Source: Bog-752 sp963799395
GTDB taxonomy: Bacteria > Actinomycetota > Thermoleophilia > UBA2241
Assembly: GCA_963799395.1 (NCBI GenBank)
Contig: CAWCWZ010000070.1
Coordinates: forward strand, 45,697-109,696
Direction of reading: 5' to 3'
DNA: 64,000 nt
Part shown: positions 1-12,037 of the stretch, piece after piece
Layout: each line of letters opens with the position of its first letter
How positions within the stretch are numbered: the stretch's first letter is position 1
The notes under the pieces: generated by a model
What the model was told of the DNA's origin: nothing
Database searches by the model: none
Seen by the model: only the letters and a program-made list of their open reading frames with translations
Translations under genes and position numbers: made by a program

Positions 1-1
1 C

Positions 2-484
2 GTCTACCCGCTCTCCCACGTCGACGCCATCCGCGCCGCGGCGCGCAAGAACCATCTCGATCCCGCGTTGGTGGCGGCCGTGATCTACGAGGAGAGTCGT
101 TTCCGCGGCGACGTGAGCTCGCACAAGGGCGCCGTCGGCCTCATGCAGGTGCTGCCTTCGACCGCCCTGGACATCGCCCGGAGCACGGGGGGGACGGGCT
201 TCGTCGTGTCGGATCTCACCCACCCGCGCGTCAACATCCTCTACGGGTGCTACTACCTGCGGCAGCTTCTCGACCACTATCACGGCTCCGAGGCGGCCGC
301 CGTGGCCGCCTACAACGCCGGGCAGAGCAACGTCGATGCGTGGCTTACGACCAGCGGGGGCAAGCTTGCTCCGCAGGACATCCCGTTCAGCGAGACGCGC
401 GACTACGTGACGCACGTGCTGGCGCTCCAGAAGCTGTACCGGAAGGCCTATGGAGCGCAGCTGGGTCCCGCCGACGGGAGCTGA
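2..484 (+). CDS. lytic transglycosylase, SLT/GH23 domain (5' end outside window)
   Basis: C-terminal 160 residues of a soluble-lytic-transglycosylase-type murein hydrolase, which cleaves the MurNAc-GlcNAc bond of peptidoglycan outside the membrane. The frame is open from base 2. The GH23 signature is visible: YEESRF with the catalytic Glu at about nt 92-94, followed by GAVGLMQVLPSTA (the conserved GLMQ element) and AAYNAGQSNV, the third SLT motif. The C-terminal YVTHVLALQKLY segment is typical of the family. Signal peptide and N-terminus are missing, so full length is unknown. It lies 42 nt upstream of uvrB, but uvrB has its own promoter, so co-transcription is not required. Confidence 0.88.
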   Translation, partial: VYPLSHVDAIRAAARKNHLDPALVAAVIYEESRFRGDVSSHKGAVGLMQVLPSTALDIARSTGGTGFVVSDLTHPRVNILYGCYYLRQLLDHYHGSEAAAVAAYNAGQSNVDAWLTTSGGKLAPQDIPFSETRDYVTHVLALQKLYRKAYGAQLGPADGS

Positions 485-488
485 CCGA

Positions 489-517
489 TTGCGAACGTGT
501 GTTCGCTCTGCTAGCAT
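489..517 (+). promoter_or_regulatory. uvrB promoter (-35 TTGCGA, -10 TAGCAT), probably leaderless
   Basis: TTGCGA at 489-494 and TAGCAT at 512-517 are separated by exactly 17 bp. The -10 box ends 9 nt before the uvrB ATG, and no Shine-Dalgarno sequence lies between them. This suggests a leaderless uvrB mRNA, common in Actinomycetota. The LexA box sits in the spacer. Confidence 0.65.
492..505 (+). promoter_or_regulatory. LexA/SOS operator upstream of uvrB
   Basis: CGAAC-GTGT-GTTCG, a perfect inverted repeat (extending to GCGAAC/GTTCGC) that matches the Gram-positive LexA/DinR box CGAAC-N4-GTTCG. It lies between the -35 and -10 hexamers of the uvrB promoter, where a repressor would block polymerase. 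It predicts damage induction of uvrB-DUF2284-uvrA. Confidence 0.85.
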
Positions 518-526
518 CGCACCATC

Positions 527-2539
527 ATGACGGACACCTTTCAACTCGAAGCCGACTACTCGCTCACCGGCGACCAGCCCGAGGCGGTCGCGAGCCTGAG
601 CCAGGGCGTGGCCCGCGGCGATCGCTTTCAGACGCTCCTCGGAGTCACGGGCTCGGGCAAGACCTTCACCATGGCCAACGTCATCGCCAGGGCGCGCAAG
701 CCGACCCTCGTGATCGCCCACAACAAGACGCTCGCGGCGCAGCTGTGCAACGAGTTCCGCGAGTTCCTGCCGGGCAGCGCGGTCGAGTACTTCGTGAGCT
801 ACTACGACTACTACCAGCCCGAGGCGTACGTCCCCCAGCAAGACCTGTACATCGAAAAGGACTCGTCCATCAACGACGAGATCGACCGCCTGCGCCACGC
901 CGCCACCAACGCCCTGCTCATGCGGCGCGACACCGTCATCGTGGCGAGCGTGAGCTGCATCTTCGGCCTCGGATCGCCCGACGACTACCTGCAGAGCGTG
1001 GTGCTGCTGCGGAGCGGCGAGCGCATCGACCGCGACGCCGTGCTGCGCAAGCTGGTCGACATCCAGTACCAGCGCAACGACTACGAACCCTCGCGCGGCA
1101 AGTTCCGCGTGCGCGGCGACTCGTTCGAGGTCTGGCCGGCCGACCAGGACACCCTGGTGCGGGTCGAGCTGTGGGGCGACGAGATCGAGGCCATCACCCG
1201 CTACGATCCGGTGAGCGGGGAGCTCGTCGACAAGCCCGAGTACGTGGCCGTCTACCCGGCGACGCACTTCGTCACGAACGGTCCGGCGGTCGAGCGGGCG
1301 CTCGCCGAGATCCAGCGCGAGCTCGACGAGCGCTGCGCCTGGTTCGACGAGCACGGCAAGGTCCTCGAAGCCCATCGCCTGCGCCAGCGCACGCAGTACG
1401 ACATGGAGATGCTGCGCGAGATGGGGTTCTGCAACGGCATCGAAAACTACTCGCGCATCCTGCTCGGCAAGCAGCCCGGGGCCACGCCCAACTGTCTGCT
1501 CGACTACTTCCCCGGCGACTTCCTCGTGTTCATCGACGAGTCGCACATGACCGTGCCCCAGATCCACGGCATGTACGAAGGCGACCGCTCCCGCAAGCAG
1601 ACGCTCGTCGACTACGGGTTCCGGCTGCCGAGCGCCCTCGACAACCGGCCGCTGCGCTTCGACGAGTTCATCGCCAAGGTGCCTCAGGTCGTCTTCGTGA
1701 GCGCCACGCCCGGGCCCTTCGAGCTGCGCGAGAGCGTCAACATCGCCGAGCAGATCATCCGGCCGACCGGCCTCGTCGATCCGGCCGTCGAGGTCCGCGT
1801 CACGGCCGGCCAGATCGACGACCTCATGAACGAAGCGCGGCGGCGCATCGAGCGCGACGAGCGGGTCCTGGTGACCACGCTCACCAAGCGCATGGCCGAA
1901 GACCTCACCGACTACCTGGTCGAGAACGGCTTCAAGGTGCGCTACCTGCACAGCGAGATCGACACCCTCCAGCGCCTCGAGATCGTGCGCGAGCTGCGCC
2001 TCGGCGAGTTCGACATCCTCGTCGGCATCAATCTGTTGCGCGAGGGTATCGACATGCCCGAGGTCACCCTGGTCGCCATCCTCGACGCCGACAAAGAGGG
2101 CTTCCTGCGCGGCCAGACGAGCCTCATCCAGACGATCGGCCGGGCGGCGCGCAACGTCAACGGCACCGTGATCATGTACGCCGATCGCGAGACCGACGCC
2201 ATGCGCGTCGCCATCGACGAAACCAACCGCCGGCGTCGCCGGCAGGTGGCCTACAACGAGGAGCACGGCATCACACCGCGCAGCATCGTCAAGGCGGTCA
2301 CCGACATCGCCCAGATGAGCTCTCATCAGGCGGCGCTGCCCGGCAAGGGGCGGCGTCTGCGGGCGGTCGCCGAAGGCGGAGCCCTGCCGGCCGCCGACCT
2401 CGAGAAGCTCATCACCAACCTCGAAGCCGAGATGTTCGCGGCGGCCGACCAGCTCAAGTTCGAGTACGCCGCCAAGCTGCGCGACGAGATCAGAGAGTTG
2501 TCACGCGAGCTGGGGCGGCGGCAGGCGACGGTCGCCTGA
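527..2539 (+). CDS. uvrB: excinuclease ABC subunit UvrB
   Basis: Damage-recognition helicase-like subunit of nucleotide excision repair. It receives DNA from UvrA and positions UvrC for incision. The 670-residue protein is full length for the family. Visible features: Walker A GVTGSGKT near residue 40, the DNA-inserting beta-hairpin region with YYDYYQPEAYVP near residue 95, helicase motif DESH near residue 338, motif VI QTIGRAARN near residue 535, and a C-terminal UVR motif (EKLITNLEAEM, residues about 625-655) that binds UvrC. The ATG at 527 is chosen because MTDTFQLEADYSLTGDQPEA is the normal UvrB N-terminus and the promoter ends 9 nt upstream. First gene of a uvrB-DUF2284-uvrA unit under a LexA box. 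Confidence 0.98.
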   Translation: MTDTFQLEADYSLTGDQPEAVASLSQGVARGDRFQTLLGVTGSGKTFTMANVIARARKPTLVIAHNKTLAAQLCNEFREFLPGSAVEYFVSYYDYYQPEAYVPQQDLYIEKDSSINDEIDRLRHAATNALLMRRDTVIVASVSCIFGLGSPDDYLQSVVLLRSGERIDRDAVLRKLVDIQYQRNDYEPSRGKFRVRGDSFEVWPADQDTLVRVELWGDEIEAITRYDPVSGELVDKPEYVAVYPATHFVTNGPAVERALAEIQRELDERCAWFDEHGKVLEAHRLRQRTQYDMEMLREMGFCNGIENYSRILLGKQPGATPNCLLDYFPGDFLVFIDESHMTVPQIHGMYEGDRSRKQTLVDYGFRLPSALDNRPLRFDEFIAKVPQVVFVSATPGPFELRESVNIAEQIIRPTGLVDPAVEVRVTAGQIDDLMNEARRRIERDERVLVTTLTKRMAEDLTDYLVENGFKVRYLHSEIDTLQRLEIVRELRLGEFDILVGINLLREGIDMPEVTLVAILDADKEGFLRGQTSLIQTIGRAARNVNGTVIMYADRETDAMRVAIDETNRRRRRQVAYNEEHGITPRSIVKAVTDIAQMSSHQAALPGKGRRLRAVAEGGALPAADLEKLITNLEAEMFAAADQLKFEYAAKLRDEIRELSRELGRRQATVA

Positions 2540-2594
2540 CGCCGCCCGAGCCCGCCGGCTCCGTCGCGACGGGCGCCGACCAAGGGGAGAGGCC

Positions 2595-3224
2595 ATGGTC
2601 ACAGTCGAGCAACACGAGAGGGCTCTCTGCGAGCGCGCGGTCGAGCTCGGGGCGCGAGCGGCGCGGCCGCTGTCGGCGCGCCGGGTGGTGGTCGACCCGC
2701 GCGTCACCCTCAAGTGCCGGGTGCCGCTGTGCGCGGGCTATGGGCGCAACCTCATGTGTCCGCCGTTCGTGCCCACGGCGGCGGAGTTCGCCGACACGCT
2801 GCGCCGCTACGCACACGCCGTCGTCGTGCAGCAGGCCATCCCCCTGACGGCCTCCGACGTGCAGCAGCGCTACGACGGCCGGGGGATCGGCGAGCTGCAG
2901 GCAAGCCAGGCCTACCAGAACGCCCTGGCCGCGAGCCAGAACGGCTTCGCCGAGGTCATGGGCGCTCTCGAGCGCGAGGCGCTGTACCTCGGCTATCCGT
3001 TCGCCGCCGCCTTCGGCGGCGGCGAGTGCCGCCTCTGCGAAGCCTGTGTGGCGGCCGGCACGGGCCTCCCGACGACCGAGCCGTGCCGCAAGCCGTTCCG
3101 GGCCCGGCCGGCCATGGAGGCGGTGGGCATCGACGTGCTGGCCACGGCCGCCGCCGCCGGACTGCCGGTCCAGATGCCGGCCGCCGACGATCCGGTCTGG
3201 ACCGGCCTGCTGCTCCTGGACTGA
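2595..3224 (+). CDS. DUF2284 cysteine-rich predicted metal-binding protein
   Basis: A 209-residue protein of the DUF2284 family, whose function is not established. Two cysteine clusters are visible: CRVPLCAGYGRNLMCPP (residues about 40-57) and CRLCEAC with a further Cys in TEPCRKP (residues about 138-160). This pattern suggests a bound metal or Fe-S cluster. No signal peptide, so probably cytoplasmic. The start ATG is preceded by AGGGGAGAGGCC. It sits 55 nt after uvrB and 16 nt before uvrA, so it is probably co-transcribed with both under the LexA box. That context is suggestive but does not prove a repair role; DUF2284 genes also occur in unrelated anaerobic-metabolism contexts. Confidence 0.8.
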   Translation: MVTVEQHERALCERAVELGARAARPLSARRVVVDPRVTLKCRVPLCAGYGRNLMCPPFVPTAAEFADTLRRYAHAVVVQQAIPLTASDVQQRYDGRGIGELQASQAYQNALAASQNGFAEVMGALEREALYLGYPFAAAFGGGECRLCEACVAAGTGLPTTEPCRKPFRARPAMEAVGIDVLATAAAAGLPVQMPAADDPVWTGLLLLD

Positions 3225-3240
3225 CCACGAAAGGAACCGC

Positions 3241-6108
<2,868 letters not shown>

Positions 6109-6151
6109 CCGGTCGGCCGCTCGCCCGTGGCCGGAGTCGTCGTCGCCGCAA

Positions 6152-6197
6152 CGGCCGAAGGGCGGCGGGTGGATCCGTGCCCGCCGCCCTTCGGCCG
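6152..6197. terminator. bidirectional hairpin between uvrA and the repeat-protein gene
   Basis: An 18-bp perfect inverted repeat (6152-6169 with 6180-6197, 10-nt loop) lies between the 3' ends of convergent uvrA and the minus-strand surface protein. No clear T-run follows on either strand, so it is either a GC-stem terminator of actinobacterial type or a 3'-end stabiliser for both transcripts. Confidence 0.7.
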
Positions 6198-6223
6198 CTC
6201 GCGAACGTCTCGCCGCCCCGCGG

Positions 6224-8371
6224 TCAGGGCGTCGCGATCACAACCTTGCAGGTGCGGTAGCCGGCCTCGCTGTTGCCGGCCTTGTCGACCGAGAAGTAGT
6301 TGATCGTGTGGACGCCGTCGTTGCTGTGGTCGGCCGGGGCGGGGATCAGGACCGACGTGCCCTCGAGCCACTGGCCGCCGTCGACCTGGTACCAGGTCTG
6401 GTCGACTCCCGAGAAGGTGTCGGTGGCGCTCAGATGGACGGTCACGCTGGTCGCCTGCGGGCCGCTCGGCGCGTCGTCGGTGGTCACCGGCCTCGTGGCG
6501 TCGAGCATCACCGTGCACTGGTGCTCGGCTTCGACCACTCCGGCCGCGTCGGTCGAGCGGTAGTAGACGGTATAGAGTCCGCTGCCGCCCCCGCGCTTCC
6601 AGCCGCTGAACTCGATCGCGTTGCCGGTCTGCCAATGCTGGTCGTCGGAGAGGCTGTACTGGGTGGTCGTGGTGGCCGTCGACTTGTCGGTCGCGGTGAG
6701 CTGCAGCGTGAAGGGCACCGTGTGCCACTCGCCGGCCGCGTTGTCGACGGTGACTGGCCCGTTGGTGTCGATCTTGACGACGCAGCCCTGCACGGCGCCG
6801 ACGTTGCCGGCGTTGTCGGTCGAGCGGCAGTTCACGGTGTGGACGCCGTCGTTGCTGCCGTCGGCGGGCGCCGGGACGGTCACCGACGTGCCCGTCGTCC
6901 AGGGGCCGCCGTCGACGCTGTACTGGGTCGAGGCGACGCCGCTGCCGGCGTCGCTGCCCGTGAAGCTCACCGTGACGTCGCTGCTGTGCCAGTTCATGTC
7001 GGCGCCCGACTCGCTCGTCGTCGGCGCGGTCATATCGATCCCTACGACGCAGCTCTTGGGCGTTTCGACGTGGCCGACTTCGTCGGTCGAGCGGTACAGC
7101 ACCGTGTGCTGACCGTCGTTCGAGCCGTCGCCGGGCGCCGGGATCGTGAGCGACGTGCCCGTGGTCCAGGTGGCGCCGTTGTCGGTGCTGTACTGGGTGG
7201 AGGCCACGCCGCTGCCGGCGTCGCTGCCGGAGAACGTGAGGGTCACAGGGCCGTTGCTCCAGGCGCTGTCCAGGCCGGAGACCGAGGTCGTCGGCGCCGC
7301 CGCGTCGATGTACACGGTGGCCGTCTTGGCGGTCTCCTGGTTGCCGGCCGCGTCGGTCGAACGGTAGAGGATGGTGTGGACGCCGTCGTTGGAACCGTCG
7401 GCCGGTGCCGGGATGGTCAGCGAGGTGCCGGTCGTCCAGGTCGTGCCGCCGTCGGTGCTGTACTGGGTCGTGACGGCGCCGGCGCCGCTGGCGGAGAACG
7501 TCAGCGTGACGGGACCATCGTGCCAGGCGCTGTCGGCGCCCGAAGCCGTCGTGACCGGCGCCTGCGTGCTGATGTTGACCGTACGCGTCTCGACCGGTTC
7601 CTGGTTGCCGACCACGTCGATCGAACGGTACTGGATGGTGTGGCTGCCGTCGTTGGCACCGTTGCTCGGCGCCGGGACAATGACCGAGGTGCCGGTCGTC
7701 CAGGTCGTGCCGCCGTCGGTGCTGTACTGGGTCGCGGCCACGCCGCTGCCGGCGTCGGTGGCTGTGAGCGTCACCGTCACCGGCGTGTTCGACCAGGCGC
7801 TGTCGCTGCCCGAGGCCGTCGTGGTCGGCGGCGTCGTGTCGATCTTCGCGGTGCAGCTATTGGCAGTCTCGACGTTGCCGGCGTTGTCGGTCGAACGGTA
7901 CTGAATGACGTGGCTGCCGTCGTTGGAACCATCGCTCGGCGCCGGGATGGTCAGCGAGGTGCCGGTCGTCCAGGTCGTGCCGCCGTCGGTGCTGTACTGG
8001 GTCGAGGCCACGCCGCTCGAGGCGTCGGTGGCTGTGAAGCTCACGGTCACCGGAGTCTTGTGCCAGGTGCCGTCAGCGCCCGTCTGGGTGGTCACCGGAC
8101 TGGTCGCGTCGATCTTCACGGTGCAGCTCTTGGCGGTCTCGTGGTTGCCGGCCGCGTCGGTCGAGCAGTACTGGATGATGTGGACGCCGTCGTTGGCGCC
8201 GTTGCTCGGCGCCGCCACGACGACGGAGCTGCCGGTCGTCCAGGTCGTACCGCCGTCGGTGCTGTACTGGGTCGAACCGGCGCCGCTCATGGCATCGGTG
8301 AGCGTGAAGCTCACGGTCACCGCGCTGTTGTGCCAGTTGCCGTCGGCGCCGGACTGGGTCGTGACCGGCGG
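6224..8371 (-). repeat. eight tandem Ig-like repeat units
   Basis: Eight units of about 270 bp open with variants of PPVTTQSGADGNWHNS (others: SPVTTQTGADGTWHKT, APTTSVSGLDSAWSNG, RPVTTDDAPSG). They retain high nucleotide similarity, e.g. recurrent near-identical stretches encoding STQYSTDGGTTWTTG. The last two units (6224-6750) are the most diverged. Confidence 0.85.
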
Positions 8372-9833
8372 AGTCGTGTCGATGTGCACCGGCAGGGTGG
8401 CGGTCTGGCCGCCCACGCCGAGGGTGTCGACGGCGCGCACGTGGAAGTACCAGACACCGTCGGCCTTGCCGGTGAAAGAGGCGGTCAGGGCCGACGACGC
8501 CGACCTGAAGTACTCGCTGCCCAGCAGGACGCTCACCGTGCCGTTGGTCTCGTTGGTGACCGCCAGGTCGCCGTAGCCGCTGCCGTTGAAGTCGCCCAGG
8601 GCCACCCAGAAGGGGCCCGGGCCGGTGGCCAGATCGACCTTGCTCTGGAAGGTGCCGTTGCCGTTGCCGTAGAGGATGCTGACGGTGTTTGCGTTGTGGT
8701 TGGTGGTCACCAGATCGGGCACGCCGTCATGGTTGAGGTCGGCCACACCTAGGTCGTAAGGGCCCGCGCCGGTCGTGTAGTCGACGTGAGTCGCGAACGT
8801 GCCGGTACCTTTGTTGAGGAGGACGCTTGCCGTGCCCACGTAGTTCACCGTCGCGATGTCGGGCTTGCCGTCGCCGTTCAAGTCGGCGACCACGACCGTC
8901 TCGGGTTCGTTGCCGCAGGCGTAGTTGACCGTGCTCTGGAAGGTGCCGTCGCCGTTGCCCATCAGCACGCTGACGTCGTTGGTGGCGTAGTTGGCCGTGA
9001 CGATGTCGAGCTTGCCGTCGCCGTTCATGTCGCCTACGGCGATCGATGTCGGATGGGTGTCCGTGTCAAAGGTCGTGGGCGCGCCGAACGTACCGTTGCC
9101 ATTGTTCAGCAGCACGCTGATGTCGTTGTTACCGGCGTTGGCCGTGATGATGTCGAGCCTGCCGTCGCCGTTGACGTCGCCCAGGCGCACGCACTCCGGC
9201 GCTGTGCCTGTCCCAGTCGAGTAGTTGACGGCCGACTGGAACGTGCCGTCGCCGTTGCCCATCAGGACGCTCACGGTGTTGGCGGTGTTGTTGCAGGTCA
9301 CGATGTCGATCTTGCCGTTGCCTGTGAGGTCGCCGATGTCCATCGACCAGGGATCTGTGCCGGTCGCGTAGTTGACGGCGGGCTTGAAGGTGCCGTCGCC
9401 GTTGCCCATCAGCACGCTCACGCTGTTCGACGCCGAGTTCTCGGCGATGACGTCGAGGATGCCGTTGCCGCTGAGGTCGGCGACCCGGTCTTCGGCCGGA
9501 CCAGAACCGACGCTGTAGGGTACCTGGGCCGCGTAGGAGTTGGCGCTGGTGCCGCCCGCCGTGCCGGGGATCGTGGTGGGGTTCTGATCGAGCACGAACG
9601 AGTAGCCGGCGATCGGCGAGCTGCCCGCGGTGGCCGCGGTCCAGGTGAACGTGGGGTTGGACGACGGGTACCAGACCGACGGCAGAGGATGGGTCGGCGA
9701 GGCGAGGTTCGGCACCGTTCCGGGCGGCGTGGCCGCGGCGGCGACGCTCGACGCCCACGACGAGACAGGCCAGCCAGGGGAGCCCCGCCAGGAGAAGTGT
9801 CCTGTGACGCTTGAGGGTTCGAACCCAGGTCAT
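6224..9833 (-). CDS. large secreted FG-GAP (VCBS) and Ig-like repeat protein, one frameshift in the signal-peptide region
   Basis: About 1200 residues. A signal peptide (MTWVRTLKRH then a hydrophobic stretch LLLAGLPWLACLV) starts at the ATG complementary to 9831-9833, with GGAGG upstream. The frame breaks once near 9757; correcting it joins the signal to ASSVAAAATPPGTVPN. Next come an Fn3-like segment (WYPSSNPTFTWTAATAG), seven FG-GAP/VCBS repeats (8510-9517, each with a Ca-binding-loop motif such as DLNGDGKPDI), a short linker (GVWYFHVRAVDTLG), and eight Ig-like repeats of about 90 residues (6224-8371) with the recurring core TQYSTDGGTTWTTG and a DGVHTIQYRSTDAAGN end. No LPXTG, C-terminal TM helix or SLH domain is visible, so it is secreted or attached non-covalently. 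Likely an adhesive or matrix protein; the ligand is unknown. Divergent from uvrC. Confidence 0.85.
8510..9517 (-). repeat. seven FG-GAP/VCBS repeats
   Basis: Seven units of about 48 residues, each with a D-x-[NT]-G-[DN]-G-x-x-D loop (GDLTGNGKIDI, GDVNGDGRLDI, GDMNGDGKLDI, ADLNGDGKPDI, ADLNHDGVPDL, GDFNGSGYGDL and a first ADLSGNGILDV), followed by VSVLMGNGDGTF-type ends. Seven blades would be consistent with one complete beta-propeller. Confidence 0.85.
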
Positions 9834-10069
9834 GCGAGCCTCCGCTTGCTGCGAGGGCGGCACCACCGGCCGCCCGTCTTGCTTCCCTTCAGTACCTGCT
9901 ATCGGGTCGGTGAGGCTGAATCCCTATAGGACATCCGTTTAGTTACCTGATAGTACTGAGTAATCGATGAAGAATTCCTGGGCAAAAGGCAGGCGAGCGA
10001 TCGTCGCCGCCGGAGGCCGGCGCCGCTTCGTGCGGCCGCCCTCGAGAAGCGTGCGATAATCAGGAGCGC

Positions 10070-11956
10070 ATGAAGACGACCAACGGCCACGCAAGCGACG
10101 CCCTCGCGGCAGTGCACGAGACGGCCCGCCGGGCGCCGGCGGCGCCCGGCGTCTACCGCTGGCTCGACGCCGACGGCGACGTCCTCTACGTGGGCAAGGC
10201 CAAGGATCTGCGCAAGCGCCTGGCGTCGTACTTTCGGGGCGGGGCGGCCGCCCCCGGCGGCCGCACCGCCGAGATGGTTTCTCGCGCGCGCACGATCGAG
10301 TACGTCGTCACCGGCTCCGAGACCGAGGCGCTGCTCCTCGAGGACAACTTCATCAAGGAGGCGCGACCGCCGTTCAACCTGCGTCTGCGCGACGACAAGA
10401 GTTACCCGTTCATCGAGATCACCCTGAGCGACGAGTGGCCCCGCGTGCGCTTCTTTCGCGGTCGCCACGCCCCGGGCAACCTCTACTTCGGACCGTACTC
10501 GAGCGCCCGCAAGGTCCGCGAGACGCTCGAGCTGATCGGCCGTATCTTCCCGTATCGCAAGTGCAAGGCCGACAAACCTGGCCGTCCCGGGGGGTCGCCC
10601 TGCCTGCAGTACTTCATCGACCGCTCACTCGGACCCTGCGACGATCGCGTGTCGCGCGACGAGTATCTCGAGGTGATCGATCAGGTCGTCGACTTCCTGC
10701 GCGGACGGCTGGTCGATGTCGGACGCGCCATCGAGCAGGACATGCGCAGCGCCGCCGCGGCCCGCGAGTTCGAGAAGGCGGCCCTGCTGCGCGACCGGCT
10801 CGAGGCCGTGCGTCACGTCCAGGAACGCCAGGTCGTCGAACGCGAGGGGTCGGGCTCGTTCGACGTGCTCGGCCTCTGGCAGGGCGAGCCGGGCGGGAAC
10901 GTGCAGGTGTTCCGGGTGCGCGAGGGCGCGCTGGTCGCTCGCGAGACCTTCTTCGTCGAGAACACGGCCGGGGGCGGGGCCCGCGAGGTCGTCGAGGAGT
11001 TCGCGCTCGGCTACTACGGCGACGGTGTCAACATCCCGCGCCAGGTGATCGTGCCGCTCGAGGGCGGCGCCGCGGAGCTCGCCGCCGTACTGTCGGCCCG
11101 TCGCGGAGCGCGAGTCGAGGTGCGCTGCGCCCAGCGCGGGGCCAAGCGCCGGCTGCTCGATATGGCCGAGCGCAACGCCGCCCAGGCGGCGAAGGAAGAG
11201 GAGGCGCGCCTGGCGCACACGCTCGAGGCGCGCCAGGCGGCGCTGGCGGGTCTGCGCGACGCCCTCGCGCTGAACGACCTGCCGCTGCGCATCGAGTGCT
11301 ACGACATCTCGAACCTCGGCGAACAGCACGCGGTCGGTTCGATGGTCGTCTTCGAGGACGGCCGTCCGCGCAAGGCGCACTACCGCAAGTTCGCCATCCG
11401 CACGGTCTCGGGTCAGGACGATTTCGCCATGATGCGCGAGGTCGTCGGGCGCCGGCTGCGGCGACTCGCCGGCGAAGGCGGCGAGGGTGTCGACGAAGGC
11501 TACGACGAGAGCTTCGCGAGCCGGCCGGGCCTGATCGTCATCGACGGCGGCAAGGGGCAGCTTTCGGCGGCCCTCGAGGCGCTGCGCGCGAGCGCCGCCG
11601 AGATCGCCGTGATCGGTCTCGCCAAGCAGCGCGAGGAGGTGTTCGTGCCGGGCCGCGCGACACCGCTGGCGCTCGCGCCCGACGATCCGGCCTCGCTTCT
11701 GCTGCAGCGCATACGCGACGAGGCGCACCGCTTTGCAGTAACCTTCCATCGGCAGCGGCGCGGTTCCGACCTGCGCCGGGCGTCGATCTTCGACGAGCTG
11801 CCGAAGGTGGGTCCGGTGCGGCGCCGGGCCATCCTCGAGCACTTCGGCAGCCCGGAGCGGTTCATCGCCGCTTCGCGCGACGAGATCGAGCGGGTGCCCG
11901 GGCTGCCGCGCCGGGTGGCGCGCGAGATCTACGGGCAGCTGCACAAGGCGGGCTAG
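10070..11956 (+). CDS. uvrC: excinuclease ABC subunit UvrC
   Basis: Endonuclease subunit that makes both incisions in nucleotide excision repair. 628 residues, family-typical. N-terminal GIY-YIG-type nuclease (GVYRWLDADGDVLYVGKAKDLR, residues about 26-48), UVR domain (REFEKAALLRDRLEAV near residue 230), RNase H-like nuclease domain beginning IECYDISNLGEQHAVGSMVV, and a C-terminal helix-hairpin-helix domain ending GLPRRVAREIY. The start ATG has AGGAG only 3 nt upstream and a -10-like GATAAT at 10055-10060, so it may be read from a near-leaderless mRNA. No LexA box is visible here, unlike uvrB. First gene of the run uvrC-ogt-rapZ-yvcK-whiA. Confidence 0.97.
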   Translation: MKTTNGHASDALAAVHETARRAPAAPGVYRWLDADGDVLYVGKAKDLRKRLASYFRGGAAAPGGRTAEMVSRARTIEYVVTGSETEALLLEDNFIKEARPPFNLRLRDDKSYPFIEITLSDEWPRVRFFRGRHAPGNLYFGPYSSARKVRETLELIGRIFPYRKCKADKPGRPGGSPCLQYFIDRSLGPCDDRVSRDEYLEVIDQVVDFLRGRLVDVGRAIEQDMRSAAAAREFEKAALLRDRLEAVRHVQERQVVEREGSGSFDVLGLWQGEPGGNVQVFRVREGALVARETFFVENTAGGGAREVVEEFALGYYGDGVNIPRQVIVPLEGGAAELAAVLSARRGARVEVRCAQRGAKRRLLDMAERNAAQAAKEEEARLAHTLEARQAALAGLRDALALNDLPLRIECYDISNLGEQHAVGSMVVFEDGRPRKAHYRKFAIRTVSGQDDFAMMREVVGRRLRRLAGEGGEGVDEGYDESFASRPGLIVIDGGKGQLSAALEALRASAAEIAVIGLAKQREEVFVPGRATPLALAPDDPASLLLQRIRDEAHRFAVTFHRQRRGSDLRRASIFDELPKVGPVRRRAILEHFGSPERFIAASRDEIERVPGLPRRVAREIYGQLHKAG

Positions 11957-12037
11957 CGCCGGCGCGGGCTCGGAGCGGACAAGACGACGGCCGCGGCGCG
12001 GCGCGGCGCCAGGCTGTGACGACGAAGAGGTGACGCC

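Noticed and set aside
6224..8371. Regular near-identical blocks that could suggest a CRISPR or VNTR array
   Set aside because: The period is about 270 bp and in-frame; units encode Ig-like domains and there are no spacers.
6308..8752. Long plus-strand open frame opposite the Ig-repeat protein
   Set aside because: Repetitive Arg/Gly/Val-rich translation that merely mirrors the Ig repeats; the minus strand has the coherent signal peptide and domains.
9815..9826. GGGTTCGAACCC, resembling a tRNA T-loop
   Set aside because: No acceptor, D or anticodon arms around it; it lies in the signal-peptide coding region of the minus-strand gene.
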